In this document: positions 33,564 through 42,613 of the stretch, in pieces
How positions within the stretch are numbered: position 1 is the stretch's first letter
How the letters are laid out: each line of letters starts with the position of its first letter
From: F23-D06 sp947165685
GTDB lineage: Bacteria; Bacteroidota; Bacteroidia; Bacteroidales; WCHB1-69
Assembly: GCA_947165685.1 (NCBI GenBank)
Contig: CAMVBK010000002.1
Coordinates: 109,144 to 173,143, forward strand
DNA length: 64,000 bases
Reading direction: 5' to 3'
Notes under the pieces: generated by a model
The model's input: the letters and a program-made list of their open reading frames with translations, nothing else
Databases searched by the model: none
What the model was told of the DNA's origin: nothing
Program-made: the position numbers and the translations under genes

Positions 33564-35261
33564 CTAACCGATCACCTTCTCCGTCTTCTTCATCAGACGG
33601 CGTTCGATTTGATCGGCCTTGACCACGTAGTCGTGCGCCTTGTTGATCATCATCTCGGCCCACTCCTTGTCTTTCAGCGAGGAGGCGTTGATTTTGACGT
33701 TGAGGTAGGCGCCGTGGACGGCCGCGCGGGCGCAGAGCACGCCGACACCGGCATCGGAGACGCTGGCGGGGTTGCCCTTGTTGATCATCGCCTCGCAAAT
33801 CTCGAACACCTTGAAGGAGGTCTCGATGGTGCGCATCGGCACTTCGGTGGCGTATTTGGTGGCGTCCTGGATGGCCTGCGAACGGGCTTCCTTCTCTTCG
33901 GGCGTGCCCTTCGGCATTCCGAACGCGTTCATAATCACGTTGAAGGCATTGGTGTCCTCATCCACGAGAGCAAGCAGCTGATCCTTCACGAGTTGTCCCT
34001 TTTCGGCCCATTCGGAGAACCAAGCCCACTTGTCGTCCCAGCCGGGTTTGTGGGAGGAGAGGTTGGCGACCATCGTGCCGAGGGCGGCGCCGAGGGAACC
34101 CATGTAGGCGGAGATGGAGCCGCCGCCGGGAGCCGGACTTTCGGAGGCCGTCTCGTTGGCGAAACCGGTGCAGGTCATGTTGACCAACTTCGGCGTAGTG
34201 TCTTCTTTCTCAAGCAGATACTCGATGACTTTCTCTTCGGGGTTGAACGGTTTGAGGTCGTCCAGACCCATGGATTTCACGGCAATCTTCACCATCTCTT
34301 TCTCGTCGATGCCGAGGGAACGTTTTTGTTTGGCGAGGTAGTATTTGCCGGCTTGGATGAGCACCTTCTTGGGGATGAGGCCCACGATTTCCGCACCCGT
34401 GACGCGAATACCGCGCTTGGCGGCCTTGGCGGTCACCTCGTCGAAGGCGACATGCAGCGGCGTGGCGTTGATGTCGGTGATGTTCATCGAGACTTGGGCG
34501 ATGCCGTATTCTTCAATGTACCAGCCGATGGCCTTGGTGCCCTTCAGCGTGCCGGGGAGCATCACCACGTTGCCGTTCTCGTCGAGCACTTTCTTGCCGG
34601 TGATCTTGTTGCCCTCGCGTTTCGGGCGGCCCTTCTCGCGCACGTCGAAGGCGATGGCGTTGGCGCGGCGCGTGGAGGTGGTGTTGAGGTTGTAGTTGAC
34701 GGCGATGAGGAAGTCGCGGGCGCCCACGGCCGTGGCACCGCTCTTGGCGACGCTCTCCGTGAACTTGTTGGGACCGAAGTCGGGCTTCCACTCCTTGGAG
34801 GTGATGCGCTCCTTCAGGGCTTCGTACTCACCCTGACGGCAGTTGGCGAGGTTGCGGCGTTCGGGCTTGAACGCGGCGTTCTCGTAGCAATAGACGGGGA
34901 TGTTCAGCTCCTTGCCGACCCGTTCGGCCAGCTTGCGGGCATACTCCACGGTCTCTTCCATCGTGATGTTGGCGATGGGCACGAGCGGGCACACGTCGGT
35001 GGCGCCGAAGCGCGGGTGGTCGCCGTGGTGGTTACGCATGTCGATCAGCTCCTGGCACTTGGCGATGAGTTTCACGGCGGCATCGACCACATAGTGGGGT
35101 TCGCCCACAAAGGTGACGACCGTGCGGTTGGTGGTGGCACCGGGGTCCACGTCCAACAACGTCACGCCTTCTGCCTGACGGATGACATCGGCCACCTGGT
35201 TGATGATGTCTTGGTTTCTGCCTTCACTAAAATTAGGAACACATTCTATTAACTGTTTCAT
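33564..35261 (-). CDS. ftcD: Bifunctional glutamate formimidoyltransferase / formimidoyl-THF cyclodeaminase
   Basis: 565 residues, the full bifunctional length. The N-terminal formiminotransferase (about 1-325) has IECVPNFSEGRN, the catalytic histidine region HPRFGATDVCPLVPI and DINATPLHVAFDEV. The C-terminal cyclodeaminase (about 350-560) has SPAPGGGSISAYMGSLGAALG and a four-helix core. Together they move the formimino group from formiminoglutamate (histidine breakdown) to tetrahydrofolate and release ammonia, giving 5,10-methenyl-THF. The other hut genes are not here. A 5-formyl-THF cyclo-ligase gene at 41.0 kb feeds the same folate pool. Confidence 0.95.
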   Translation of the reverse strand: MKQLIECVPNFSEGRNQDIINQVADVIRQAEGVTLLDVDPGATTNRTVVTFVGEPHYVVDAAVKLIAKCQELIDMRNHHGDHPRFGATDVCPLVPIANITMEETVEYARKLAERVGKELNIPVYCYENAAFKPERRNLANCRQGEYEALKERITSKEWKPDFGPNKFTESVAKSGATAVGARDFLIAVNYNLNTTSTRRANAIAFDVREKGRPKREGNKITGKKVLDENGNVVMLPGTLKGTKAIGWYIEEYGIAQVSMNITDINATPLHVAFDEVTAKAAKRGIRVTGAEIVGLIPKKVLIQAGKYYLAKQKRSLGIDEKEMVKIAVKSMGLDDLKPFNPEEKVIEYLLEKEDTTPKLVNMTCTGFANETASESPAPGGGSISAYMGSLGAALGTMVANLSSHKPGWDDKWAWFSEWAEKGQLVKDQLLALVDEDTNAFNVIMNAFGMPKGTPEEKEARSQAIQDATKYATEVPMRTIETSFKVFEICEAMINKGNPASVSDAGVGVLCARAAVHGAYLNVKINASSLKDKEWAEMMINKAHDYVVKADQIERRLMKKTEKVIG

Positions 35262-35311
35262 ACTATAAAGTATTGATTTTTAATGTTTTGATTTTATTTC
35301 GAAAAACTGTG

Positions 35312-35319
35312 CAAATGTA
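35312..35319 (-). promoter_or_regulatory. -7 box (TACATTTG) for ftcD
   Basis: CAAATGTA on the plus strand, 51 bases before the ftcD start codon. Confidence 0.65.
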
Positions 35320-35388
35320 CACAAATTACGCACACTCCTAAAGAAAGTTTTCTCTCCTTGTAGGAAAGTCGGCCTCGTTCCATGTCTC

Positions 35389-36819
35389 TCAAACCATTGG
35401 ATTCGAATGCCGCAATTCCACACAGATTTGCGGGTATTTGGCACGAAGATGCGCGGCAGTGCGCTCGGCGAAATAGACGGAGCGGTGCTGGCCGCCGGTG
35501 CACCCGAAGTTGACTGTCAGATGAGTGAACTTGCGCTCCAAGTAGTTGTCCACCGACATATCGACAATTGCAAATACGTGATTTTCAAACATCTCCACCT
35601 CCTTATATTGCTGAAGATACCGAATCACGCAGTCGTCCTTGCCGGTGAATGTAGCATACTGTTTTTCACGGCCGGGGTTGGGCAGGGCGCGACAGTCGAA
35701 CACGAACCCGCCGCCGTTTCCAGAGGTGTCATCCGGGGCCCCCTTCTTATACGAAAAACTCTGAACTGTAACGGTCAGTATATCTGTCTGTTGCGATTTG
35801 TTTTCCACGTAACTTTCCACAACGGTCTGCAGAACCTGCCGCAACTCCGGCAGATTGGCGGGCAGCGCATTTTGCTGCAGCAGATAGTGTAGGTTGCGGA
35901 TGGCGTAGGGAACGCTTTGCAAAAAGTGCGCCTTCCGCTCGAAGTAGCCCCGGTAACCATAGGCGCCCATCGCCTGCATGATGCGGATGAGGGCAAAAGC
36001 GTTGAAATGGGCAGTGAATTTCGCCCGATCCACAGGGATGAGACGCGACAGGTTGTCTAAGTAGCATTCCAGCAGCTCCTCCCGGACTTCAGGGGCGAGG
36101 TCGGCCTTGGCATCGTAGAGCAGCGAGGCAATGTCGTATTGCAGCGCACCTTTCCGGCCTCCCTGATAGTCAATAAACCACACGTCATCCCCATTCACCA
36201 TGATGTTTCGCGACTGGAAATCCCGGTAGAGGAAATAGTCGTCGTCAACGGAGAGCAGAAAGTCCATAAACCGCTGATAATCATCCTCCAACAGTTGCTC
36301 GTTGAACGGAATGTAGGCCATTTTGAGGTAGTAGTACTTGAAATAGTTGAGGTCCCATTGCATGGACTGACGGTCGAAGGCGGCGCGAGGATAGGCCACC
36401 GACATGTCCAACCCCTCTTTGGCAGTCAGCTGGAACTTCGGCAGCGCGGCCACCACTTTTCGATAATCAGCCATAACTTCTTGGAAATCACCATTGTTTT
36501 TGCGAATCTCACACAACTTGTCGTACAAGGTCTGTGTGCCGAGGTCGTTCAGCAGGTAGTGCTTTTGGTCTTCGTGGACAGCGATCAAAGTGGGAACGTT
36601 CAGTCCTTTGGCAGCAAAGAAACGAGTGTATTCGAAAAAGGCCCGATTTTCGGCCACATCGTCGTTGTACGCACCAATCAAGGTGCTGTTGTCCTCGAAA
36701 AAGAGGCGATAGTAGCGGCGATGCGAACCAGACTGAGGCAGTGGAACACACGCCACCGGCTGGGTTCCAATATTTCCCGTGGCCATGTGGGTCAGCACAG
36801 AAATAGAGGTTTCGGTCAT
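35389..36819 (-). CDS. Sugar kinase-like (APH/AmgK) and RapZ C-terminal domain fusion
   Basis: 476 residues. Residues 1-335 are an aminoglycoside-phosphotransferase-fold kinase: the N-lobe LPQSGSHRRYYRLFFEDNST, the catalytic loop YRDFQSRNIMV (usually HRD/HGD, here Tyr-Arg-Asp), and the metal-binding FIDYQGGRKGALQYDIASLL. This is the AmgK (anomeric MurNAc/GlcNAc kinase) flavour. Residues 345-476 are the RapZ C-terminal domain: SFSYKKGAP, FVFDCRALPNPGR, TGKDDCVIRYLQ, VNFGCTGGQHRSVYFAE. In enterobacteria that domain binds glucosamine-6-phosphate and controls GlmS synthesis. A kinase for cell-wall amino sugars joined to an amino-sugar-phosphate sensor is the reasonable inference. It lies at the end of the prenyl synthase / PBP2 / RodA run, after a 62-base spacer of AACCCATTA repeats that reaches its ATG. 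Confidence 0.85.
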   Translation of the reverse strand: MTETSISVLTHMATGNIGTQPVACVPLPQSGSHRRYYRLFFEDNSTLIGAYNDDVAENRAFFEYTRFFAAKGLNVPTLIAVHEDQKHYLLNDLGTQTLYDKLCEIRKNNGDFQEVMADYRKVVAALPKFQLTAKEGLDMSVAYPRAAFDRQSMQWDLNYFKYYYLKMAYIPFNEQLLEDDYQRFMDFLLSVDDDYFLYRDFQSRNIMVNGDDVWFIDYQGGRKGALQYDIASLLYDAKADLAPEVREELLECYLDNLSRLIPVDRAKFTAHFNAFALIRIMQAMGAYGYRGYFERKAHFLQSVPYAIRNLHYLLQQNALPANLPELRQVLQTVVESYVENKSQQTDILTVTVQSFSYKKGAPDDTSGNGGGFVFDCRALPNPGREKQYATFTGKDDCVIRYLQQYKEVEMFENHVFAIVDMSVDNYLERKFTHLTVNFGCTGGQHRSVYFAERTAAHLRAKYPQICVELRHSNPMV

Positions 36820-36861
36820 AATGGGTTATTCGGTTAATGGGTTATTCGGTTAATGGGTTAT
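36820..36861. repeat. GGTTAATGGGTTATTC tandem array abutting a start codon
   Basis: Two full 16-base units and a partial one. On the minus strand it reads AACCCATTAACCGAAT and ends directly at the ATG of the kinase-RapZ gene, like the AACCCATT array before the 12489 gene. Confidence 0.8.
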
Positions 36862-36881
36862 AGTTTTTAAGTCACAAATCA

Positions 36882-38138
36882 CTAATTGTCATTGAGTTTG
36901 ATGAAGCAGAACAGCATCATGGTGAAGGCCCAGAGGGAGGAACCGCCGTAACTGATGAAGGGCAAAGGGATGCCGATGATGGGGAGCAGACCTGTGGTCA
37001 TGCCGATGTTGATGAAAAAGTGGACAATGAAGATGCCGGCGATTCCGTAGCCGTAGTATCGGACGAACGGATTTCGTTGTTTTTCAGATAATTTAAGGAT
37101 TCGGAAGACTAAGGCGCCATAGAGTCCGAAGACCACGAGGGTACCAAAAAAGCCCCATTCTTCGCCGATGGCACAGAAGATGAAGTCGGTGCTCTGCTCG
37201 GGCACAAACTTGAGTTTCGTCTGGGTGCCTTTGAGGTAGCCCTTGCCGAACAGTCCGCCGGAACCAATGGCGATTTTCGACTGGTTGAGGTTGAAGTCGG
37301 CGCCCAAGGGATCGGAGGTTTTGCCCAAGATAGTGTCGATACGCTGCTTCTGGTGCGGCTCGAAACCGTGCTCATAGAGGAAATCAACGGAGAAAACGAA
37401 TACGATGCTGGCCACATAGATCATGACATTGCGCCGCATTTTCTTTTTCTGCGTTCGGTTGTAAATCATGAAGCCGATGAAGACGGCCGTAAGCAGAGCG
37501 ATGGCGTATGTTTCGTTTAGTTTCAGGGTGATGATAGTGAGAACAGCGGCGATAAGGCCGAGAACGATGAATTCGGTGCTTAGCCCTTCGCGGTAGAAGA
37601 GGATGATGAAGGAAGCGAACACCAAGGCGGATCCGGCGTCGTGCTGCAGCATCACCACCACTACGGGGATAGCGATAAGGGCGATTTGGCCGATCCACAC
37701 ATATCTCCGCTGATTGTCGGTCTTGCCCTCGTGCATGAACTTGGCCATTGCCAACGCCGTCGCAACTTTCATAAACTCTGTTGGTTGCAAACTAAAACTT
37801 CCGATTTTAATCCACGACTTCGCACCGTTGATCTCAGCACCGATGAAAAGGACCAAAACCATCAAGAAGAGACAGAAAAGGTAGAAAAAGTAGGCATAGT
37901 GCTGAATGATTCCCGTGTCTATCAGCAAGATGACAATAGCCAAGACAAATGACGTCCCAATCCAAAGCATCTGTTTGCTGTAGGGCTGGGAGAAGTCGAA
38001 GATATGGGCGGAACCATCGGGAATGTAGCAGGTGGAGTAGATGGTGATCCAGCCGATGAGGACTAATGCAAGATAATAGCATATCAGTTTGACATCGAAG
38101 CCTTTGGTAATCTTATTGCGGGAGTCTAACTTCGGCAT
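36882..38138 (-). CDS. rodA: Rod shape-determining protein RodA (SEDS peptidoglycan polymerase)
   Basis: 418 residues with about ten transmembrane helices. SEDS family marks: LQPTEFMKVATALAMAKFM near 115, LQHDAGSALVFASFIILFYREG near 165, the extracytoplasmic catalytic loop with FVPEQSTDFIFCAIGEEWGF near 305, and the C-terminal GIPLPFISYGGSSLWAFTMMLF. It polymerises glycan strands from lipid II as the partner of PBP2. It starts three bases after the mrdA stop, so the two are translationally coupled. Confidence 0.95.
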   Translation of the reverse strand: MPKLDSRNKITKGFDVKLICYYLALVLIGWITIYSTCYIPDGSAHIFDFSQPYSKQMLWIGTSFVLAIVILLIDTGIIQHYAYFFYLFCLFLMVLVLFIGAEINGAKSWIKIGSFSLQPTEFMKVATALAMAKFMHEGKTDNQRRYVWIGQIALIAIPVVVVMLQHDAGSALVFASFIILFYREGLSTEFIVLGLIAAVLTIITLKLNETYAIALLTAVFIGFMIYNRTQKKKMRRNVMIYVASIVFVFSVDFLYEHGFEPHQKQRIDTILGKTSDPLGADFNLNQSKIAIGSGGLFGKGYLKGTQTKLKFVPEQSTDFIFCAIGEEWGFFGTLVVFGLYGALVFRILKLSEKQRNPFVRYYGYGIAGIFIVHFFINIGMTTGLLPIIGIPLPFISYGGSSLWAFTMMLFCFIKLNDN

Positions 38139-38141
38139 AGC

Positions 38142-39950
38142 TTATTTGACTTTGAGTTCTTTCATTCGGTTTTCGAGATCTTTGCGTTCCACTTTTCGGT
38201 TGAGGTAGAATTCGGCCATGAGGCTGGCGATGGGGCAGGCCACGGTGGCGCCGAAGCCGCCGTTCTCCACCAAGCAGAAAATGACGATTTGCGGGTCGTT
38301 GGCGGGGGCGATGAGGGCGAAGACGGAGTGGTCGCGCCCGTGGGGGTTCTGGGCAGTGCCGGTTTTGCCCGCCACCTCGATGCCGGGAATCGCAGCCCCG
38401 CGTCCGGTACCGGCGGTCACCACTTGCCGCATGCCCTGCAACACCGTTTCGAAGTGCCTCGGCTCAATCTTGGAATTTATCCTGTCGTTGAATTGGGTGT
38501 TCAAACTGTCTTTATGGCCGATGGCGCGCACCACGTGAGGCCGGATGTAGTAGCCCTTGTTGGCAATCACGGCCAGCATGTTGGCCATCTGCAGGGGGGT
38601 GACCGCCGCTTCGCCCTGCCCGATGCCCATCGACACCACCGTGTTGCCGTTCCAGCTGTTGTTGTATTTCTTGTCGAAGTATTCCGCCGTCGGGATGCGC
38701 CCTTTCAGCTCGTAGGGCAGGTCAGTGTTGAACACCTGCAGGAAGCCCATGGAGCTCATATAGTCGAGCCATGCGGTATAGGCCTCGTCGATGTTCTTGT
38801 ATTTGACGCGATTGGAGAGAATATTGTAGTAGGCGCGGCAGAAGAAGGTGTTGCACGACCGTTGGATGGCGCTGTAGATGTTGAGTCCTCCGCAGTTGTG
38901 GCAGTGCACGACGTGGCTGCCGATGTGGTAACCGCCGCCGGAGCAGGAATAGACGGAGGACGGGGTGATGATGCCGTCCTGCAGGGCGATGAGCCCGTTG
39001 GCCAACTTGAAGGTGGAACCGGGCGGATAAGCCGCCTGCAACGCACGGTTGAACAGCGGTTTCTCGGGATCCATCACCAGCTTGCCGTAGTTTTTGGGTC
39101 GGGCGGTACCCACCAAGAGGTTAGGGTCGTAGTTGGGACTGGAGACCAGGCAGAGGATTTCGCCGGTTTTGGGTTCAATGGCGACGATGGCACCGCGCTT
39201 GCCCGCCATCAACTCCTCCCCGTAACGCTGCAGCTGCATGTCAAGAGTACTCCATATTGAAGTGCCCGGCACCGCCACAATGTCCTCCTCGCCGTTGTTG
39301 TAGGGACCCACCTCGCGGTTGTGCACGTCAACCAGCACCTTCTGCTTGCCCTTTATGCCGCGCAGCACCGGCTCGTAGGCCTTCTCGATGCCGCTCTTGC
39401 CGATATAGTCGCCCATCTTGTAGTAGGTGTCATTCTCCACATCCTGCTCATCCACCTCGCTGACGTAACCGAGAATATGCGCCGCAATGGGCTGCGGATA
39501 GGAACGCAAAGTGCGGCTCTGCACGAAAAACCCCGGAAACTCCGACATCTTTTCCTGAAGGTAGCCGTAGTCCTCCTTGGAGATCTGCTGTTTGAACAGC
39601 GACGGCACGCTGCGGGAATACTTGGTGGCTTTCTCGATTTTCTTCCTTACCTCTCCGATTTCCAAATCCAGCACGCGACAGAGTTCCATCGTGTCGAAAG
39701 GACGCAACTCGTTGGGCACCACCATCAAGTCGTAGGCGGCGTCGTTATAGACCATCAGGGAGTCGTTGCGATCATAAATGAAACCCCGCGCAGGGTGGAT
39801 GGTCTTTTCACGGATGGCGTTCTCATCAGCCTTCCGGCGATACGACTTGTCCAAAACCTGCAAATGGAAAAGCCTGGCGGTATAAACCAGCAACAGGATG
39901 CCGAGAGCCGCCAGAATGATATAATAGCGATTGCTGTTGTCCTGCGCCAT
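38142..39950 (-). CDS. mrdA: Penicillin-binding protein 2 (elongation transpeptidase)
   Basis: 602 residues: an N-terminal transmembrane anchor (YIILAALGILLLVYTARLF), a dimerisation/pedestal domain (RGFIYDRNDSLMVYN, YVSEVDEQD) and a transpeptidase domain. The catalytic serine is in PPGSTFKLANG (near 309), the second motif is SCN in QRSCNTFFCRAY, and the third is KTG in VAGKTGTAQNPHGRDHSVF. It crosslinks peptidoglycan made by RodA. The gene lies two bases after the prenyl synthase and three bases before rodA. Confidence 0.95.
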   Translation of the reverse strand: MAQDNSNRYYIILAALGILLLVYTARLFHLQVLDKSYRRKADENAIREKTIHPARGFIYDRNDSLMVYNDAAYDLMVVPNELRPFDTMELCRVLDLEIGEVRKKIEKATKYSRSVPSLFKQQISKEDYGYLQEKMSEFPGFFVQSRTLRSYPQPIAAHILGYVSEVDEQDVENDTYYKMGDYIGKSGIEKAYEPVLRGIKGKQKVLVDVHNREVGPYNNGEEDIVAVPGTSIWSTLDMQLQRYGEELMAGKRGAIVAIEPKTGEILCLVSSPNYDPNLLVGTARPKNYGKLVMDPEKPLFNRALQAAYPPGSTFKLANGLIALQDGIITPSSVYSCSGGGYHIGSHVVHCHNCGGLNIYSAIQRSCNTFFCRAYYNILSNRVKYKNIDEAYTAWLDYMSSMGFLQVFNTDLPYELKGRIPTAEYFDKKYNNSWNGNTVVSMGIGQGEAAVTPLQMANMLAVIANKGYYIRPHVVRAIGHKDSLNTQFNDRINSKIEPRHFETVLQGMRQVVTAGTGRGAAIPGIEVAGKTGTAQNPHGRDHSVFALIAPANDPQIVIFCLVENGGFGATVACPIASLMAEFYLNRKVERKDLENRMKELKVK

Positions 39951-39952
39951 CT

Positions 39953-40912
39953 CTATTTTTTACGGCTTTGGAGTTGGTTAACAAGGGAAATGACAACCGT
40001 CTTGCTCTCCTCTTGGGCATGTATGCGTTCGATGTCCTCCAAGCAGAGATTCGTGTATCGGTTTATTTCCTTTTCTGTGAACTCCTTCACATTTACAGCA
40101 TCAAAAATGGCTTTCACGAGGCAAAATTTTTCCTGTTCATTCGTATCGGAAGAGGAAAACAGGCGATGTAGCTCGTCTCGCTGCGTTTTGTCGGCCAATT
40201 CAAGTGCCTTCAGATATACAAACGTCTTCTTGTTGTCCTTGATGTCTCCGCCCACAGCTTTTCCGAACACACTTTCATCGGCATACACATCCAGCAAATC
40301 GTCAGCCAGTTGGAAGGCATACCCCAAATGGATGCCCAAGTCATAGAGAGCTTGGAGGCTGGCATCGTCGGCTCCGGCAAGAAGCCCCCCAGCCTTCAAA
40401 CAGCCCGCGAACATGACGGCGGTTTTCAGACGAATCATGCCAATATAGTCGTTTATGGATACAGTCTCCTCGGATTCAAAGTCCAGGTCATACTGCTGAC
40501 CCTCGCACACCTCCAAGGCTGTTTGGGCGAAAAGTGCCAAAAGATCCAAGACGGTTTCCGGTGCACAATGCAGCTTGAGGAGCTGTTGCATGGCCATCAC
40601 GGCGAGCGCATCGCCCGACAATATGGCAATGTTGCTGTTCCATTTCTTATAGACAGTCGGCTGGCCGCGCCTGACATCGGCCTTGTCCATGATATCATCA
40701 TGAATCAAAGTGAAGTTGTGCAGCATCTCAAAAGAAGTGGCGACCAGTTCTGTCTGTTCCGGGTCGCCGCCGAACATTCCAGAAGCCATGCGCACCAACT
40801 GGGGACGCAATCGTTTGCCCGGCTGCATTAAAATGTAAGTGATTGGATTGTAAAGATTTTCGGGCTTTCTATCCTGAAAAATTTCTTGAAAATGTTGCTC
40901 GATTGTATTCAC
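39953..40912 (-). CDS. Polyprenyl (isoprenoid) diphosphate synthase
   Basis: 319 residues if it starts at the GTG (40910-40912, VNTIEQHFQEIFQ). A longer ATG frame to 40939 overlaps the -7 box and is rejected. The first aspartate-rich motif is LIHDDIMDKADVRRG and the second FQLADDLLDVYAD; KRLRPQLVRMASG near the start contributes the IPP site. It condenses IPP with allylic diphosphates; chain length cannot be settled by eye (geranylgeranyl or longer are both possible). It heads the mrdA-rodA run, so supply of undecaprenyl precursors or quinone side chains would fit, as an inference. Confidence 0.9.
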   Translation of the reverse strand: MNTIEQHFQEIFQDRKPENLYNPITYILMQPGKRLRPQLVRMASGMFGGDPEQTELVATSFEMLHNFTLIHDDIMDKADVRRGQPTVYKKWNSNIAILSGDALAVMAMQQLLKLHCAPETVLDLLALFAQTALEVCEGQQYDLDFESEETVSINDYIGMIRLKTAVMFAGCLKAGGLLAGADDASLQALYDLGIHLGYAFQLADDLLDVYADESVFGKAVGGDIKDNKKTFVYLKALELADKTQRDELHRLFSSSDTNEQEKFCLVKAIFDAVNVKEFTEKEINRYTNLCLEDIERIHAQEESKTVVISLVNQLQSRKK

Positions 40913-40936
40913 GACTTGGCAGATTATTAAAACCTG

Positions 40937-40944
40937 CAAAAGTA
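40937..40944 (-). promoter_or_regulatory. -7 box (TACTTTTG) for the prenyl synthase-mrdA-rodA run
   Basis: CAAAAGTA on the plus strand, 25 bases before the chosen GTG start; it rules out the ATG at 40939. Confidence 0.7.
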
Positions 40945-40997
40945 CGTTTTTTTTGATTTGGTCAAACGGTTTATGGCACGAGTTTTATAGGTGGAAG

Positions 40998-41522
40998 TTA
41001 GGGGCATAAGATCTCGTCCATGAGGCGGTCATGGGGCTCGGAAGGGACTTCCGGAACCAATTGGAAATCAAAACAAATACCGATGGTATGCACATTCGGA
41101 TGCTTTGCCAGGAAACGGTCGTAGTAACCCTTTCCGCGCCCGAGGCGGTGTCCCGCCTTGTCAAAGGCCATGCCAGGCACCACAATAAGGTCGAAATCGC
41201 CCGTATAAGGCTGGTTCTGCGGCTCGGGAATATGGAAATCACCCTCCGCAAACGTAATCCCGGCGGCAAGCTCCACCGGAACGATATCGTCACCCGCCAC
41301 CGTGGGAAGAATCACGGTTTTCCGATACCGCCAATCCTCGATAAACGACAGCGTCTGCACCTCATCGGGCAGCGAAGCATAAAGCATTACCCGTTCGGCG
41401 GCAAGAAAGCGAGGGTGACCGGCGAGCTTTGCGAGCACCGCTTCCGATTGGATTGAAAGTTCCTCTTGCGTGTGTTGTTTCTTTGCGGTGCGAATGGCTT
41501 GCCGCAACGTTTTCTTATCCAT
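40998..41522 (-). CDS. 5-formyltetrahydrofolate cyclo-ligase
   Basis: 174 residues from the ATG at 41520-41522 (MDKKTLRQAIRTAKK). Family motifs: VMLYASLPDEVQTLSFIEDW, the central TVILPTVAGDD, and the ATP/folate site VVPGMAFDKAGHRLGRGKGYYDRFL near 125. It turns 5-formyl-THF into 5,10-methenyl-THF using ATP. The start overlaps the end of purC by eight bases, so it is translationally coupled to a purine gene that depends on the same folate pool. Confidence 0.92.
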   Translation of the reverse strand: MDKKTLRQAIRTAKKQHTQEELSIQSEAVLAKLAGHPRFLAAERVMLYASLPDEVQTLSFIEDWRYRKTVILPTVAGDDIVPVELAAGITFAEGDFHIPEPQNQPYTGDFDLIVVPGMAFDKAGHRLGRGKGYYDRFLAKHPNVHTIGICFDFQLVPEVPSEPHDRLMDEILCP

Positions 41523-42237
41523 TTTGTAAATAGGTTTCAAGACGGGCCAAAACTTCTGTATATGCCACTTTGATGTCCCCAAGATCACGACTGAACAGAT
41601 CCTTGTCGAGCTTCTCGTGACTGTCAGAATCCCAAAAACGGGCGGTGTCGGGAGATATTTCATCTATGAGCATCAACTGTCCATCGCTGTCAAAGCCGAA
41701 TTCCACTTTGAAGTCAATCAAATCAATGTGAATCTTATGGAACAAATCGGTGAGCAGTTCATTGACTTGTTGCATGACCGCGCGGATTTGTATCAGCGTT
41801 TCCTCTTTGGCATATCCGAGGGCCTCCACATGGTAATGGTTGATGAGCGGGTCACGAAGGATGTCGCTTTTCAGGCATATTTCGTAAATGGTATGTTCCG
41901 GGACCGTGCCTTCTTCGATATCAAGCCGACGTGAGAGCGTGCCCGCAATCACATTGCGCACAATGAACTCCAGGGGAAGCGTGGTGGCACGGCGACACAA
42001 CTGCTCGTTTTCGCCCAATCGTTCCACAAAATGTGTATGGATGCCATTTTTCTCCAAGTATTGAAACAAAATGGAAGAAATCCGATTGTTTAATGCACCT
42101 TTGTTGGGAATGGTGGATTTTTTCACTCCATAGTAGGCCGTTTCATCGTCCTTGAAGGCCATAATGACGAAATTCTGGCTCTCCGTGGCAAAAATCTGCT
42201 TGGATTTCCCGTTGTATAACAGCGACTTCTTATTCAT
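41515..42237 (-). CDS. purC: Phosphoribosylaminoimidazole-succinocarboxamide synthase
   Basis: 240 residues, the typical short bacterial PurC. Motifs: LLYNGKSKQIFATE (ATP), FKDDETAYYGVKKSTIPNKGALNNRISS, LPLEFIVRNVIAGTLSRR, and the SAICAR signature LIDFKVEFGFDSDGQLMLIDEISPDTARFWD. It joins aspartate to CAIR in purine synthesis. It overlaps the neighbouring membrane-protein gene by eight bases upstream and the cyclo-ligase by eight downstream, in a tightly packed operon that starts at bactofilin or porW. Confidence 0.95.
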   Translation of the reverse strand: MNKKSLLYNGKSKQIFATESQNFVIMAFKDDETAYYGVKKSTIPNKGALNNRISSILFQYLEKNGIHTHFVERLGENEQLCRRATTLPLEFIVRNVIAGTLSRRLDIEEGTVPEHTIYEICLKSDILRDPLINHYHVEALGYAKEETLIQIRAVMQQVNELLTDLFHKIHIDLIDFKVEFGFDSDGQLMLIDEISPDTARFWDSDSHEKLDKDLFSRDLGDIKVAYTEVLARLETYLQNG

Positions 42238-42613
42238 TTTCCTTCTTCAACAAGATGACCTCAAAAATGGCATAGAGGAAATAGATGACGAGGAACGCAA
42301 TGGCGAACCGAATGGCATCATCTGGTTTCAGAAAAATGTAAAGGAACAGAAACAGCAGGCAAGACAGGATTTTCACCGTACGGGAAATCATGTAGGAAGA
42401 GACGAATTTTTTGCCATCCTGACCGTTCTCGCTGCGAAGAATCACATACATGGTGAAGAGCGTCATCACAAAGAAAAAGAGCACGATGAAAGGCATCGCA
42501 GGAGTGGCCCATTGCGGGCATAGCCACTGAAACAGCAACCCCAATCCCGCCATGATGACAGAAAACACAATGATTCGAAACGAAAACTTCCTAATCGGTA
42601 TCTTTTTTCCCAT
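42230..42613 (-). CDS. Small four-helix membrane protein (ATP-synthase-cluster type)
   Basis: 127 residues with four hydrophobic segments (FSFRIIVFSVIMAGLGLLF; MPFIVLFFFVMTLFTMYVIL; ILSCLLFLFLYIFL; AIAFLVIYFLYAIFEVILL). By position after AtpZ it corresponds to the unnamed AtpI-like membrane protein often found between AtpZ and atpB in Bacteroidota. Here no atp genes follow; purC comes next, overlapping by eight bases. Function unknown. Confidence 0.72.
   Translation of the reverse strand: MGKKIPIRKFSFRIIVFSVIMAGLGLLFQWLCPQWATPAMPFIVLFFFVMTLFTMYVILRSENGQDGKKFVSSYMISRTVKILSCLLFLFLYIFLKPDDAIRFAIAFLVIYFLYAIFEVILLKKENE

Noticed and set aside
33609..35252. 547-codon open frame opposite ftcD, and a 407-codon frame opposite pruA (13230-14453)
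   Set aside because: Both mirror highly conserved enzymes and have no recognisable domains; they come from GC-biased third positions.
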